Shown piece after piece: positions 15,861 through 24,445 of a stretch of DNA of 64,000 nt (its first letter is position 1; the number at the start of each line of letters is the position of its first letter). The stretch spans positions 1 to 64,000 of the forward strand of contig SUTF01000007.1 of assembly GCA_015063005.1 (NCBI GenBank), read 5' to 3'. A model generated the notes under the pieces. The model was not told the origin of the DNA. It was given only the letters and a program-made list of their open reading frames with translations, and made no database searches. The position numbers and the translations under genes were made by a program. The stretch comes from Methanobrevibacter millerae. Its GTDB lineage: Archaea > Methanobacteriota > Methanobacteria > Methanobacteriales > Methanobacteriaceae.

Positions 15861-17039
15861 ATGATTGAAACTGATGTAATAGTAGTAGGTGCAGGACCAG
15901 CAGGTTCAACTGCAGCAAAACATGCTGCTTTAGGTGGAGCAAAAGTAATTTTAATGGATAAAAAATCTGAAATTGGAGCACCAAAAAGATGTGCTGAAGG
16001 AGTTTCAATTCAAGGTCTTGAAAAGTTAGGTATCAAACCTAGTCCTCGTTTTGTAACCCGGGAAATTGAAGGAGTAAGATTACAATCTCCTGACGGAACA
16101 GATGTCTGGTTAACAAAAGATGAAGTACAATTGCCTGAAGCAGGTTACATTCTAGAAAGAAAAGTTTTTGATAAATTCATGGCAATGGATGCAGCAAGAG
16201 CAGGTGCTGAAATTAAAATCAAAACATTAGTAACTGGCATTGATAAAATTGACAATGGTTACATTGTTGAAACTGAATCCATGGGTAAACAAGAAACTTA
16301 CAAATGTAAAATATTGATTGCCGCTGACGGTCCGGAAGGACATATTGCAAGATGGGCAGGTCTTAAACCGGCTGCAAAAGCAAAAGAAATGGAATCCGGT
16401 GTACAATACGAAATGTGTAACGTTGAATTTGAAAGACCGGGAGTCATCGAATTCTACTTCGGATCCTGCGCTCCAGGTGGATATGTATGGATTTTCCCTA
16501 AAGGTGAAGACATAGCAAATGTAGGTTTAGCTATTTTACCTCACAAAGCTGAAAAAACCGCTATTGAATATTTAGACGATTTCATAGCTAAATGCCCATA
16601 CACCCAAAACGCTCAGGCTGTTGAATTGAATGTAGGTGGAGACCCAGTTGGTGGAATGACCAAAAAGCTTTATGATGACAATATTTTAGTCTGTGGGGAT
16701 GCAGCAGGTCAAGTAAATCCATTAACTGGTGGAGGAATCATCAGCGGTATGACTGGTGGAATGTGTGCTGGTCAAGTGGCAGCTGAAGCTATCAAGGAAG
16801 ATTGTTCTAAAAAATTCTTAAAACAATATGACGAAATGGCTCATGAAGAATTAGACCACGAAATTAAAAGATATAAAAAAGTTCAAGAATACTTACTCAC
16901 TTTATCAGATAGTGAATTAGACAGCATTGCACATGCTTTCGAAAATGAAAGCTTTGAGAAAATTTCAACAACTGAAATTGTTAAAAAATTAATTAAAATA
17001 TCTCCTAAAGCTTTATTGAAATTAGGTAAATTCATCTAA
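15861..17039 (+). CDS. Digeranylgeranylglycerophospholipid reductase (geranylgeranyl reductase family)
   Basis: An FAD enzyme that saturates the isoprenoid chains of archaeal ether lipids at the membrane. The N-terminal Rossmann motif is VIVVGAGPAGSTAAKH (about residues 5-20). The geranylgeranyl reductase signature KKSEIGAPKRCAEGVS follows near 34-49. The second FAD motif is VCGDAAGQVNPLTGGG (about 277-291). The PxGYxWxFP-type segment (APGGYVWIFPKG) matches the archaeal family. At 392 residues it is normal size. It follows the ferredoxin gene by 4 nt, and that gene probably supplies electrons. The alternative, a ChlP-like reductase, is unlikely in a methanogen. Confidence 0.92.
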   Translation: MIETDVIVVGAGPAGSTAAKHAALGGAKVILMDKKSEIGAPKRCAEGVSIQGLEKLGIKPSPRFVTREIEGVRLQSPDGTDVWLTKDEVQLPEAGYILERKVFDKFMAMDAARAGAEIKIKTLVTGIDKIDNGYIVETESMGKQETYKCKILIAADGPEGHIARWAGLKPAAKAKEMESGVQYEMCNVEFERPGVIEFYFGSCAPGGYVWIFPKGEDIANVGLAILPHKAEKTAIEYLDDFIAKCPYTQNAQAVELNVGGDPVGGMTKKLYDDNILVCGDAAGQVNPLTGGGIISGMTGGMCAGQVAAEAIKEDCSKKFLKQYDEMAHEELDHEIKRYKKVQEYLLTLSDSELDSIAHAFENESFEKISTTEIVKKLIKISPKALLKLGKFI

Positions 17040-17049
17040 GGTGTTTTCA

Positions 17050-18018
17050 GTGATTTTAGTTACTGGCGGAGCAGGTTATATTGGTTCACACACCAATAAA
17101 GCATTAAATCAGGCAGGATATGAAACTGTTGTTGTTGATAACTTATGTAAAGGTTATGAAACTTTCGTAAAATGGGGAAACTTTGAAGACTGTGATTTCG
17201 GAAGCAAAGATTTACGTGAAGTTTTTGAAAAATATGATATTGATGGAGTAATACATTTCGCTGCATTTTCCTCTGTAGCGGAATCCGTAGAGCTCCCGCA
17301 AAAATATTTTAAAAATAACTATAAAAACACTTTAAACCTTTTACAGATAATGAGGGAATTTGGTGTTGATAAGTTCATTTTATCATCCACCGCAGCAGTT
17401 TATGGAAATCCTGAAAAGATTCCAATTACAGAAGACCAAGAACTAAAGCCAATTAATCCTTATGGTCATTCTAAATGGATTACTGAAAAAGCTTTGGAAC
17501 GTGAAGCTCAAAAAGGAGACTTTAACTTTGTTTCATTAAGATATTTCAATGCTGCTGGATGCGATTTTGATTGTGAAGTCGGCGAATTGCACGATCCTGA
17601 AACACATTTAATACCTTTGGTTTTGGATGCGGCCATAGGTAAAAGGGACAGCATATCAATTTTCGGTACTGACTACAATACTCCTGACGGTACCTGTATT
17701 CGCGATTATATTCATGTGAATGACCTAGCAAGTGCACATATTGCAGCTTATGAATACTTATGTGAGAAAAACGAATCCAACATTTTTAATTTGGGAAACG
17801 GTCAAGGATATTCTGTGCGTGAAATAATAGACATGTGCAAAAAGGTAACTGGCCGTGATTTTGCTGTTGAAATAGCTGATCGCCGTGAAGGAGATCCTGA
17901 CATTTTAATAGCAGATGCTTCAAAGATTGAAAATGAATTGGGTTGGAAGCCTAAATATGATTTGGAATGCATAGTGTCTTCAGCATGGAAATGGCATCAA
18001 AAGGTGAATAATTTCTAA
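17050..18018 (+). CDS. galE: UDP-glucose 4-epimerase
   Basis: An extended short-chain dehydrogenase that interconverts UDP-glucose and UDP-galactose, feeding surface polysaccharide and pseudomurein precursors. NAD-binding GGAGYIGSH is at the N-terminus. Ser in LSSTAAVYG and the catalytic pair YGHSK complete the active site. FNLGNGQGYSVREII and RREGDPDILIAD are typical of GalE. The GTG at 17050 is chosen over the upstream GTG at 17041 because AAGGTG (17038-17043) then sits at ribosome-site distance. The gene directly follows the geranylgeranyl reductase stop. Confidence 0.9.
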   Translation: MILVTGGAGYIGSHTNKALNQAGYETVVVDNLCKGYETFVKWGNFEDCDFGSKDLREVFEKYDIDGVIHFAAFSSVAESVELPQKYFKNNYKNTLNLLQIMREFGVDKFILSSTAAVYGNPEKIPITEDQELKPINPYGHSKWITEKALEREAQKGDFNFVSLRYFNAAGCDFDCEVGELHDPETHLIPLVLDAAIGKRDSISIFGTDYNTPDGTCIRDYIHVNDLASAHIAAYEYLCEKNESNIFNLGNGQGYSVREIIDMCKKVTGRDFAVEIADRREGDPDILIADASKIENELGWKPKYDLECIVSSAWKWHQKVNNF

Positions 18019-18030
18019 AAGGGTAATATT

Positions 18031-18924
18031 ATGGAAAACAGCAATTATGCCTCTAAGATTGATGTGCGGATAATCGTATCAAATCTGGATGTAGCAGGTC
18101 TGGTTTCAAAGGCAGTCGACAATGTTCATCTTGAAAAGGATTATAATATTGTTGTTTCGTCCATAATTCCAACTACTGACTTTGAGATTGCCAAAAAGGT
18201 GGCTGAAGGTGCAGATATTATTCTTATTGGCGGTTATGGTCAGGACGATAGCTATAACATGCTGTTCAATGACCTGAAAACCGATTTTAATCATATTGGA
18301 TTGTTTGACTATAATAATGTTTTATTTGAAAGTGAGGAAGTTAATGCAGAGCTTGCTCAAAAAGAGATTTTAAATTCAATAATTAAAGCTACTCTTTCTT
18401 ATTCTTTAAACTTGATTAATATTCATACTTTGGAAAACAAACTATTGAAAATTACCCATAACTATAACAATTTGCTTGATGATTACAATCAGCTCATTAA
18501 GGAAAATGAAGTTCTTTCCATGGAAAATAATGATTTGCGTGAGGATATGAATAATCTGAAATCTGACTTTTCCAATTTCAAAAACAGATTTGAAGACATC
18601 CACACCAAAGATTTTCTTGAGATTTACCGATTGGATGAACTCTGGAGCGAAACATTTGGGCAGGATTTGGCTGATGAAAAAAAGATTGTAATAGCTACTA
18701 ACAAGTTCAAACCTGAAAATATTCTTGTGGGTCAGGGTTTTATCGCAGCACAATCTAGAAATCAGGCAATTGAATGGTTAAAAATTATTAAAACAGCTTT
18801 AATTTTTGTTGAAGATAATAAAGAGGAATTAAAAAAAGAGTTATCTTCAAACACTCAAAATAATCCTCCAGAGGCTATGGATGATTATGATTCACCAAAC
18901 ACTTTTGAAAACTTTTGGGATTGA
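18031..18924 (+). CDS. Hypothetical protein with alpha/beta N-domain and coiled coil
   Basis: A 297-residue protein. Residues 8-100 look like an alternating alpha/beta fold (VRIIVSNLDVAGLVSKAV ... ADIILIGGYGQDDS). Residues about 125-195 form a long coiled coil (LENKLLKITHNYNNLLDDY ... NNDLREDMNNLKSDFSNFKN). The C-terminal third contains a compact LGQGFIAAQSRNQAIEWL-like region followed by an acidic tail. It lies 12 nt after galE on the same strand, so it is probably in that operon. The family is not recognised, and a structural or regulatory role is only a guess. Confidence 0.65.
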   Translation: MENSNYASKIDVRIIVSNLDVAGLVSKAVDNVHLEKDYNIVVSSIIPTTDFEIAKKVAEGADIILIGGYGQDDSYNMLFNDLKTDFNHIGLFDYNNVLFESEEVNAELAQKEILNSIIKATLSYSLNLINIHTLENKLLKITHNYNNLLDDYNQLIKENEVLSMENNDLREDMNNLKSDFSNFKNRFEDIHTKDFLEIYRLDELWSETFGQDLADEKKIVIATNKFKPENILVGQGFIAAQSRNQAIEWLKIIKTALIFVEDNKEELKKELSSNTQNNPPEAMDDYDSPNTFENFWD

Positions 18925-18988
18925 AAACATTATTATTTTATACTATGATGAAGAAAAATTATAATTGATAATTATATGGTGTTTGCAA

Positions 18989-20410
18989 ATGCAAGGTGAG
19001 ATTGAAGATAAGTGTGGTATAGTGGGAATTCATTCTGAAGATAATTCTCGGAATGTTTCTTCTTTTGTTTATTATTGTCTATATGCTTTACAGCATAGGG
19101 GCCAGGAATCTGCTGGAATAGCAACTTATGCTGAAGATAAAGGATTAAACTACTATTGCGGTATGGGTTTAATCACCGATGTTTTTAAGGATTATGAAAT
19201 TCAAAATCTTTCTGGAAACATGGGTATTGGTCATGTAAGATATTCTACAACTGGCCAATCTAAACTTGAAAATTCACAACCTTTTGTTACTGATTTTGAC
19301 GACGGTTTTATTGCTATGGCTCACAATGGTGATATTGTAAATTCAGGTGAGCTAAGGGATGAACTTATTGAAGAGGGTTATGAATTCAAATCAGATACTG
19401 ATTCTGAAGTAATCTGTTACATGCTTAAAAAGGAATATTTTGACAATGATAAAAATATCATAGATTCAATTGAAGCGGTTTCATGCAAACTCGTTGGATC
19501 ATATGCATTAGTAATTCTTGTCAATGGAGACTTGTATGCTGTTCGTGATCCTATGGGAATCAAACCTTTGGCTATCGCTAAAAGAGGTGATGATTACATT
19601 TTAGCTTCAGAAACCGTTGCCTTTGATGTAATCAATGCAAAATACATTAGAGACATTGTTCCAGGCGAAGTGGTATACTTTGAAAATAATGAAATTCAAA
19701 GTCATATGCTGGAAATTGCAGATGAATTTGGCTTATCTCACTGTATGTTTGAATATGTTTACTTTGCAAGACCAGACAGTACAATTGATGGAATTAATGT
19801 TTACCAGACCCGATTGAATATTGGTGAACAGCTACATAAGTTATATCCAATTGATGCTGATGTAGTAATTCCTGTTCCTGATTCTTCAATTCCTGCGGCT
19901 ATCGGCTATTCTAGGGCTTCAGGAATTCCTTACGGTGAAGGTTTAATTAAAAATAGATATGTTGGAAGAACTTTTATCATGCCAACCCAGGAAGAACGTG
20001 AACTGGCTGTTAGATTAAAACTGAATCCAATTAAAGAAGCTATTAAAGGCAAAAAGATTATTTTGATAGATGACAGTATTGTAAGAGGTACCACATCCAA
20101 GAAATTACTGGATTTGGTGAAGGAATCCGAACCTGCTGAAATCCATTTCCTGGTTGGATGTCCTCCTGTTGTTGCTCCATGTTACTATGGTGTGGCGATG
20201 GCTACTAAAAAGGAATTAATTGCAGCTAACTATTCTATTGAAGAAATTCAAGAACAGCTTGAGATTGACACTTTAGGCTATATTACCCTAGACGCCCTAA
20301 TAGATGCGATTGGAATGCCTGAGGATAATCTTTGTTTGGGCTGTTTGAATGAATGCTATCCAACAGAACTTCCTGATGATATTGAAGCTGAATCATACTA
20401 TAAACCTTAA
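18989..20410 (+). CDS. purF: Amidophosphoribosyltransferase
   Basis: First committed enzyme of purine synthesis, making phosphoribosylamine from PRPP and glutamine. The start at 18989 has GGTG (18979-18982) at the right distance and gives [13 protein letters not shown]. Removal of a short propeptide would expose the catalytic Cys9. The N-terminal Ntn glutaminase ([10 protein letters not shown]) is followed by a PRTase domain with PRPP loop [16 protein letters not shown]. Cysteines in [16 protein letters not shown] and the terminal CLGCLNEC match the Bacillus-type enzyme that carries a structural, oxygen-sensitive [4Fe-4S] cluster. About 473 residues, normal size. Confidence 0.95.
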   Translation: MQGEIEDKCGIVGIHSEDNSRNVSSFVYYCLYALQHRGQESAGIATYAEDKGLNYYCGMGLITDVFKDYEIQNLSGNMGIGHVRYSTTGQSKLENSQPFVTDFDDGFIAMAHNGDIVNSGELRDELIEEGYEFKSDTDSEVICYMLKKEYFDNDKNIIDSIEAVSCKLVGSYALVILVNGDLYAVRDPMGIKPLAIAKRGDDYILASETVAFDVINAKYIRDIVPGEVVYFENNEIQSHMLEIADEFGLSHCMFEYVYFARPDSTIDGINVYQTRLNIGEQLHKLYPIDADVVIPVPDSSIPAAIGYSRASGIPYGEGLIKNRYVGRTFIMPTQEERELAVRLKLNPIKEAIKGKKIILIDDSIVRGTTSKKLLDLVKESEPAEIHFLVGCPPVVAPCYYGVAMATKKELIAANYSIEEIQEQLEIDTLGYITLDALIDAIGMPEDNLCLGCLNECYPTELPDDIEAESYYKP

Positions 20411-20418
20411 AGATTTTC

Positions 20419-21666
20419 ATGGTTGAACTGTTAGCTCCTGCTGGAAATTTCATATCTTTACGTGCCGTATTGGAAAATGGTGCTGATGCCGTTTATTTTG
20501 GTCTAGATGATTATAATATGCGAGCCAATGCCAAAAATTTTTCTTTGGATGATTTAAGTAGGATATCTGAAATAGCTAGTGATTATAATGCAAAAACTTA
20601 TCTTTGTACAAATACTATTTTAAAGGAAGATAAGATTATTGAACTTAACAAAAATTTAGAAAGGATATCTTCAAGCGAAATTGATGGACTGATTTTATCC
20701 GATATAGGTTTAATTGAACAGACGGTTTCCAATGGATTGGAGGCTCATGTAAGCGTTCAGGAAAACGTAACCAATTCATATACTTTAAAGACTCTGCATA
20801 AGTTAGGTGCTAAAAGGGCAATTCTTTCACGGGAACTGTCACTTGATGAAATTACCGAAATCACCAAAAAATCACCAATAGAAACTGAAATATTCATTCA
20901 TGGCGCAATGTGCATGGCTATTTCAGGCAGATGCTTTTTAAGTTACGGATTATATGGAAGAAGTGCAAATTGTGGGGATTGCCTTCAGCCTTGCCGTAAA
21001 AACTGGACTTTGACTTTTGAAGAGTCCCAAAATGATGCTGTTTCAAATACCAGCGAAGTATCAGATGAATCTTTTATAATTTCACAGTCATATGATGACA
21101 GTTACAGAACAAACTTCTTTTCACCTAAGGACATGTGTCTTATTGAACACATTCCTGAATTGATGAAAAGTGGTGTCAGCTCATTTAAGATTGAAGGACG
21201 CGCACGGGCTCCTGATTATGGGGCAATGGTTACTGGAATATACAGGCAGGCAATAGATTCATATTTGGACAGTCCTAATGATTATGAAGTTAATCCTAAA
21301 TGGATTGAAGAGTTGAAAAGCGTATTCAACAGAGGATTTGATACTGGATTTTACTTTGACACTCCATTTGAGACAAGTGAAACCAACCAATCCAAATTTA
21401 TCAAAAAGGATATTGGTCAGATTGTCAATTATTATAATAAAGTGAAAGTTGCTGAGCTTAGAGTTTGGGATGATTTAAAGATTGGCGACAGGATAATGAT
21501 TCAGGGTGAAACCACAGGTTCCATCACCCATACAGTTGATTCTATGCAGATTGAAGGAAAAGACGTTAATAATGTTTCTAAAAATTCTAATGTTGGGGTG
21601 TTGATGCCTACAAAGGTTAGAAAGAATGATTTTGTTTATAAGTTAATTGAGAGGTCACAACAATGA
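20419..21666 (+). CDS. U32-family peptidase/RNA hydroxylase-like protein
   Basis: A 415-residue member of the U32 family. The N-terminal MVELLAPAGNFISLRAVLENGADAVYFG is diagnostic. The signature Cys-rich stretch runs HGAMCMAISGRCFLSYGLYGRSANCGDCLQPCR (about 154-186), and its cysteines probably bind an Fe-S cluster. Some U32 proteins are collagenases; others (TrhP, RlhA) hydroxylate tRNA or rRNA using prephenate. The Fe-S motif here favours an RNA or cofactor modification role over proteolysis, but this is inference. The last codons overlap the next gene (cfbC) by 4 nt (ATGA), so translation is coupled. Confidence 0.85.
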   Translation: MVELLAPAGNFISLRAVLENGADAVYFGLDDYNMRANAKNFSLDDLSRISEIASDYNAKTYLCTNTILKEDKIIELNKNLERISSSEIDGLILSDIGLIEQTVSNGLEAHVSVQENVTNSYTLKTLHKLGAKRAILSRELSLDEITEITKKSPIETEIFIHGAMCMAISGRCFLSYGLYGRSANCGDCLQPCRKNWTLTFEESQNDAVSNTSEVSDESFIISQSYDDSYRTNFFSPKDMCLIEHIPELMKSGVSSFKIEGRARAPDYGAMVTGIYRQAIDSYLDSPNDYEVNPKWIEELKSVFNRGFDTGFYFDTPFETSETNQSKFIKKDIGQIVNYYNKVKVAELRVWDDLKIGDRIMIQGETTGSITHTVDSMQIEGKDVNNVSKNSNVGVLMPTKVRKNDFVYKLIERSQQ

Positions 21667-22457
21667 TTAAAAAGATAGCTATTTATGGAAAAGGTGGGAT
21701 TGGAAAAAGTACAACTGTGGCTAATTTATCAGCTACCTGGGCTAATCAGGATTTGAATTGTTTGGTCATTGGTTGTGATCCAAAAGCTGATACTACACGT
21801 ACATTGTATGGTTGCAGAATTCCAACTGTCGTCAATACACTTAAGGATAATAGAAATCCCGAAAGGGATGATTTGGTTTTTAAAGGTTTTAAAGATATTT
21901 TGTGTGTTGAAAGCGGTGGTCCTGAACCTGGTGTTGGATGTGCCGGACGTGGTGTTATAGTTGCAATGAAAAGACTTGAAAAAATAGGCATTTTCGATGA
22001 AGACTTGGATGTTGTCGTTTATGATGTGCTGGGTGATGTGGTCTGTGGAGGTTTTTCAGTGCCTTTGCGTGAAAAATATGCTGATGAGGTATTGATTGTA
22101 ACATCCGGTGAATACATGTCACTTTATGCAGCAAATAATATTGTTCGTGGCGTTAAAAAACTCAAGGGCAATTTAAGCGGTATCATCTGCAACTGCAGAA
22201 ATGTGGATAATGAGGAAGAAATTGTCAATGAGTTTGCTGAAAAGATAGGCACACATGTTATTGGTACAATTCATAGAAGTAATTTAATTCAGGATGCTGA
22301 ATTAGATGCAAAAACCGTTGTAGAAAAATACCCTGAAAGTGATGAAGCACTAGAATACTTTAACCTTGCTTCAAATATAATGGGTAATGAAATTGTTTCA
22401 ATTCCTGAGCCTATGGATGATGAGGAATTTGAGGAATTTTTTAAATCATTTATTTAG
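21663..22457 (+). CDS. cfbC: Ni-sirohydrochlorin a,c-diamide reductive cyclase reductase subunit (NifH-like)
   Basis: A 264-residue NifH-family ATPase that should feed electrons to CfbD in the synthesis of coenzyme F430, the nickel cofactor of methyl-coenzyme M reductase. The Walker A loop is YGKGGIGKST (8-17). The two cysteines that bridge a [4Fe-4S] cluster across the dimer are Cys93 (GVGCAGRG) and Cys128 (DVVCGGF). Switch II DVLGDVVCGGF is conserved. Shortness compared with nitrogenase NifH (about 275-290), and the absence of nif genes, favour CfbC. It overlaps the U32 gene by 4 nt. The nearby A2 gene acts on the same enzyme system. Confidence 0.87.
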   Translation: MIKKIAIYGKGGIGKSTTVANLSATWANQDLNCLVIGCDPKADTTRTLYGCRIPTVVNTLKDNRNPERDDLVFKGFKDILCVESGGPEPGVGCAGRGVIVAMKRLEKIGIFDEDLDVVVYDVLGDVVCGGFSVPLREKYADEVLIVTSGEYMSLYAANNIVRGVKKLKGNLSGIICNCRNVDNEEEIVNEFAEKIGTHVIGTIHRSNLIQDAELDAKTVVEKYPESDEALEYFNLASNIMGNEIVSIPEPMDDEEFEEFFKSFI

Positions 22458-22462
22458 ATAAC

Positions 22463-23122
22463 ATGAAAAAGCTGTATATTTTTGATTTTGACGGAACCTT
22501 ATTCGATACAGTCGATGATGTTGTAATATGCCTTAACAGGGCTTTAGAAGTGTATGATTTTCCGACATTGACTAGCAGCGAATATGTTGAAAGGTTAGGT
22601 GGAAATATCAATGAAATCGTTTCTTTGATTTTAAAAGACAAGAACACTCCTGAAAATATTGAACTAGTTAAGGAAACCTATCTGCCTATATATGAGAAAT
22701 CGCCTAAGAAAAACAGTGTTCCTTTTGAAGGCATTAAGAATTTGCTTGAAAAATTGCAGGATAAAGAAGTGCTTATTGCAATTAACTCTAACAGAACTAC
22801 TGATTCAATTAAGTATTTCACAGATAAATTCCTTCCGGGCATTGATTTTCTATTGATTGAAGGGCATAATGAAAATTACCCATCAAAACCAAGTCCTATT
22901 GGAGTCAATAAAATCCTTGACAAGGCCAATGTTGAAATGGATGAAGCAGTTTATATTGGAGATTCAAAAACAGATATTGCAACAGCCAAAAATGCAGAAA
23001 TTGACTGCATTATTGTTACCTGGGGATATGGGGATGAAAATGCATACAAAGATGATTATCCAATATCTGTTGTCGATGATATTTCACAGTTGTGGGATGC
23101 CCTAAACATTAACTATTTTTAA
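22463..23122 (+). CDS. HAD-superfamily hydrolase (phosphoglycolate phosphatase-like)
   Basis: A 219-residue HAD phosphatase with a C1-type cap. Motif I DFDGTLFDT (8-16) gives the nucleophile Asp8 and the acid/base Asp10. Motif II is the Asn/Ser in AINSNRTT, motif III the Lys in YPSKPSP, and motif IV YIGDSKTDIATAKNA. The order and spacing match Gph/PGP-like enzymes. It begins 5 nt after cfbC and is likely in the same operon. The real substrate is unknown. Confidence 0.88.
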   Translation: MKKLYIFDFDGTLFDTVDDVVICLNRALEVYDFPTLTSSEYVERLGGNINEIVSLILKDKNTPENIELVKETYLPIYEKSPKKNSVPFEGIKNLLEKLQDKEVLIAINSNRTTDSIKYFTDKFLPGIDFLLIEGHNENYPSKPSPIGVNKILDKANVEMDEAVYIGDSKTDIATAKNAEIDCIIVTWGYGDENAYKDDYPISVVDDISQLWDALNINYF

Positions 23123-23143
23123 TTTAAAATTCAATTAATTATT

Positions 23144-23494
23144 ATGTTATTCGTACATTACCCAAGATGTTCAACTTGTAAAAAAGCTAAAAAATGGTTA
23201 GAAGAAAATAATCTTGAATTTGATGAAAAGGATATTGTTGAAGATAATCCTACTTTTGAAGAATTAAACGAATGGTTTGAAAAAAGTGACTTGCCATTAA
23301 AAAGATTTTTTAACACCAGCGGTATGAAATATCGTGAATTGAAATTAAAAGATAAGCTTCCAGACATGTCTGAAAAGGAACAATTGGAATTGCTTGCAAC
23401 TGATGGAATGCTTGTAAAAAGACCAATTATTGTTAATGATGATGTGGTTTTAACTGGTTTTAAAGTGAAAGAATGGGAAGAAAAGTTATTATAA
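23144..23494 (+). CDS. ArsC/Spx-family thioredoxin-fold protein
   Basis: A 116-residue protein with a thioredoxin-like fold of the ArsC/YffB/Spx family. The N-terminal HYPRCSTCKKAKKWLEE has the CxxC (Cys10, Cys13 region), and KRPIIVNDDVVLTGFK near the end contains the conserved Arg-Pro. Arsenate reductase activity is possible, but most small family members are uncharacterised. Its final 6 nt overlap the 3' end of the convergent HxlR gene. Confidence 0.85.
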   Translation: MLFVHYPRCSTCKKAKKWLEENNLEFDEKDIVEDNPTFEELNEWFEKSDLPLKRFFNTSGMKYRELKLKDKLPDMSEKEQLELLATDGMLVKRPIIVNDDVVLTGFKVKEWEEKLL

Positions 23495-23860
23495 AAGAGT
23501 TTTTTTGAAAACTTCTTTCAATTCTTTTTTATCCTCTTCGTCATAATATCTGTTATTGATGTCGGTGTTTATAGTAAACATTGCCAGTTCGTATAGGACT
23601 TTATTCAGTGCCAATCCTTTATCTGTAAGTTTGTATTCTATACTTTCATTTGTTTCCCGTGTAATTAAACCGTTTTCTTCCATTTCCTTAAGGCAATTAC
23701 TTAAAACCTTATTGGAAAGGTTAGGTTTACCTTCTTTAAATTCATTAAATCTTTTTTTGCCAAAAAACATATCCCGTATAATCTGAATAACCCATTTTCT
23801 ATTAATGTGGTCCATAGCTATTTCAATAGGACATATCAATGCTTTCTCTTTATTTTCCAT
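23489..23860 (-). CDS. HxlR-family winged-helix regulator (first copy)
   Basis: A 123-residue HxlR-type DNA-binding protein. The pattern KWVIQIIRDMFFG ... RFNEFKEGKPNLSNKVLSNCLKEMEENGLI is the winged helix. It has an N-terminal CPIE Cys (Cys10), like the redox-sensing Cys of bacterial YodB/HypR proteins, and a second Cys in the recognition region (LSNCL); sensing is inference. It is very similar to the second HxlR gene 4 kb away. It is divergent from the ACGSD-repeat precursor and probably controls the shared promoter region. The ribosome site AGGAGC lies 6-11 nt before the ATG. Confidence 0.9.
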   Translation of the reverse strand: MENKEKALICPIEIAMDHINRKWVIQIIRDMFFGKKRFNEFKEGKPNLSNKVLSNCLKEMEENGLITRETNESIEYKLTDKGLALNKVLYELAMFTINTDINNRYYDEEDKKELKEVFKKTLL

Positions 23861-23924
23861 TTAAACGCTCCTTTTATTAAATTAATTTTTATAAATCAGT
23901 GTTAATTAATTTAAAGTAACTTGG

Positions 23925-23960
23925 AAGTAACCTAATGGATAATGGTTACTTTAAAGTAAC
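23925..23960. promoter_or_regulatory. Palindromic operator between HxlR and precursor 1
   Basis: Two nested inverted repeats: AAGTAACC / GGTTACTT separated by 11 nt (23925-23951), and the perfect 16-bp palindrome GTTACTTTAAAGTAAC (23945-23960). A further AAAGTAACTT lies just upstream (23913-23922). A TATA-like TTTTTATATATTG follows at about 23965-23977, directed at the precursor gene. Position suggests binding by the adjacent HxlR protein, so that the peptide promoter is repressed or activated next to the TATA box. Confidence 0.7.
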
Positions 23961-24041
23961 TTAATTTTTATATATTGAATAAATTAAAGTTAAATCAATA
24001 AAAGAAAATTCTTTTATTTAAAATTTTTAAGGAGACTATTT

Positions 24042-24398
24042 ATGTTTAAATTAAACTCTTGGAATGAAAATGAAAAATATTTTAGTTCTAAAATTGCACA
24101 AAATGTAATCTCAACCGCTTGTGGTTCTGATGTTGTAGCTTCTGCTTGTGGTAGTGATGTTAATACTGCTTGTGGTTCTGATGTAGTTGCTTCTGCTTGT
24201 GGTAGTGATGTTAATACTGCTTGTGGTTCTGATGTTGTAGCTTCTGCTTGTGGTAGTGATGTTAATACTGCTTGTGGTTCTGATGTAGTTGCTTCTGCTT
24301 GTGGTAGTGATGTTAATACTGCTTGTGGTTCTGATGTAGTTGCTTCTGCTTGTGGTAGTGATATTAACACCGCTTGCGGCAGTGATATTAAATTCTAA
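24042..24398 (+). CDS. ACGSD-repeat RiPP precursor peptide 1
   Basis: A 118-residue peptide. Residues 1-25 form a leader (MFKLNSWNENEKYFSSK, then IAQNVIST). The rest is eleven ACGSD units arranged as five 17-residue repeats (ACGSDVVAS plus ACGSDVNT) and a final ACGSDIKF, so Cys and Gly recur every 8-9 residues. A strong AAGGAG ribosome site precedes the ATG. A hairpin/T-tract terminator lies between it and the radical SAM gene, as expected when precursor is needed in excess over enzyme. I recall in-silico families named for an ACGX-repeat target and its radical SAM/SPASM partner; the product chemistry is unknown. Thioether or other Cys-linked cross-links are the natural guess. Confidence 0.9.
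   Translation: MFKLNSWNENEKYFSSKIAQNVISTACGSDVVASACGSDVNTACGSDVVASACGSDVNTACGSDVVASACGSDVNTACGSDVVASACGSDVNTACGSDVVASACGSDINTACGSDIKF
24117..24371 (+). repeat. Five 51-bp tandem repeats encoding the peptide core
   Basis: Five contiguous 51-nt units, each coding two ACGSD motifs, with only a few synonymous differences (for example GTTGTA versus GTAGTT for Val-Val). The last unit diverges (GATATTAACACC), as end units of expanding arrays often do. There are no spacers, so this is not a CRISPR array. Confidence 0.95.
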
Positions 24399-24420
24399 GA
24401 TTATTTTATAATCTTTTTTT
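24398..24420 (+). terminator. Hairpin and T-tract between precursor and maturase
   Basis: Perfect 7-bp stem AGATTAT / ATAATCT with a TTT loop, running straight into seven T residues. It overlaps the last base of the precursor stop codon. It is likely a partial terminator that lowers maturase expression relative to precursor. Confidence 0.7.
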
Positions 24421-24445
24421 ATTTTTCTTTTTTGGAGTATGTTTT

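Noticed and set aside
21663..22457. Nitrogenase iron protein NifH
   Set aside because: It has NifH motifs but is shorter, with no nif genes nearby, and matches the methanogen F430 enzyme CfbC better.
24014..24370. Minus-strand ORF with LPQAEATTSEPQAV repeats
   Set aside because: It is the antisense reading of the ACGSD repeat array; the plus strand has the ribosome site, leader and partner enzyme.
24117..24371. Tandem repeats as a CRISPR array
   Set aside because: Units are contiguous without unique spacers and keep an open frame.
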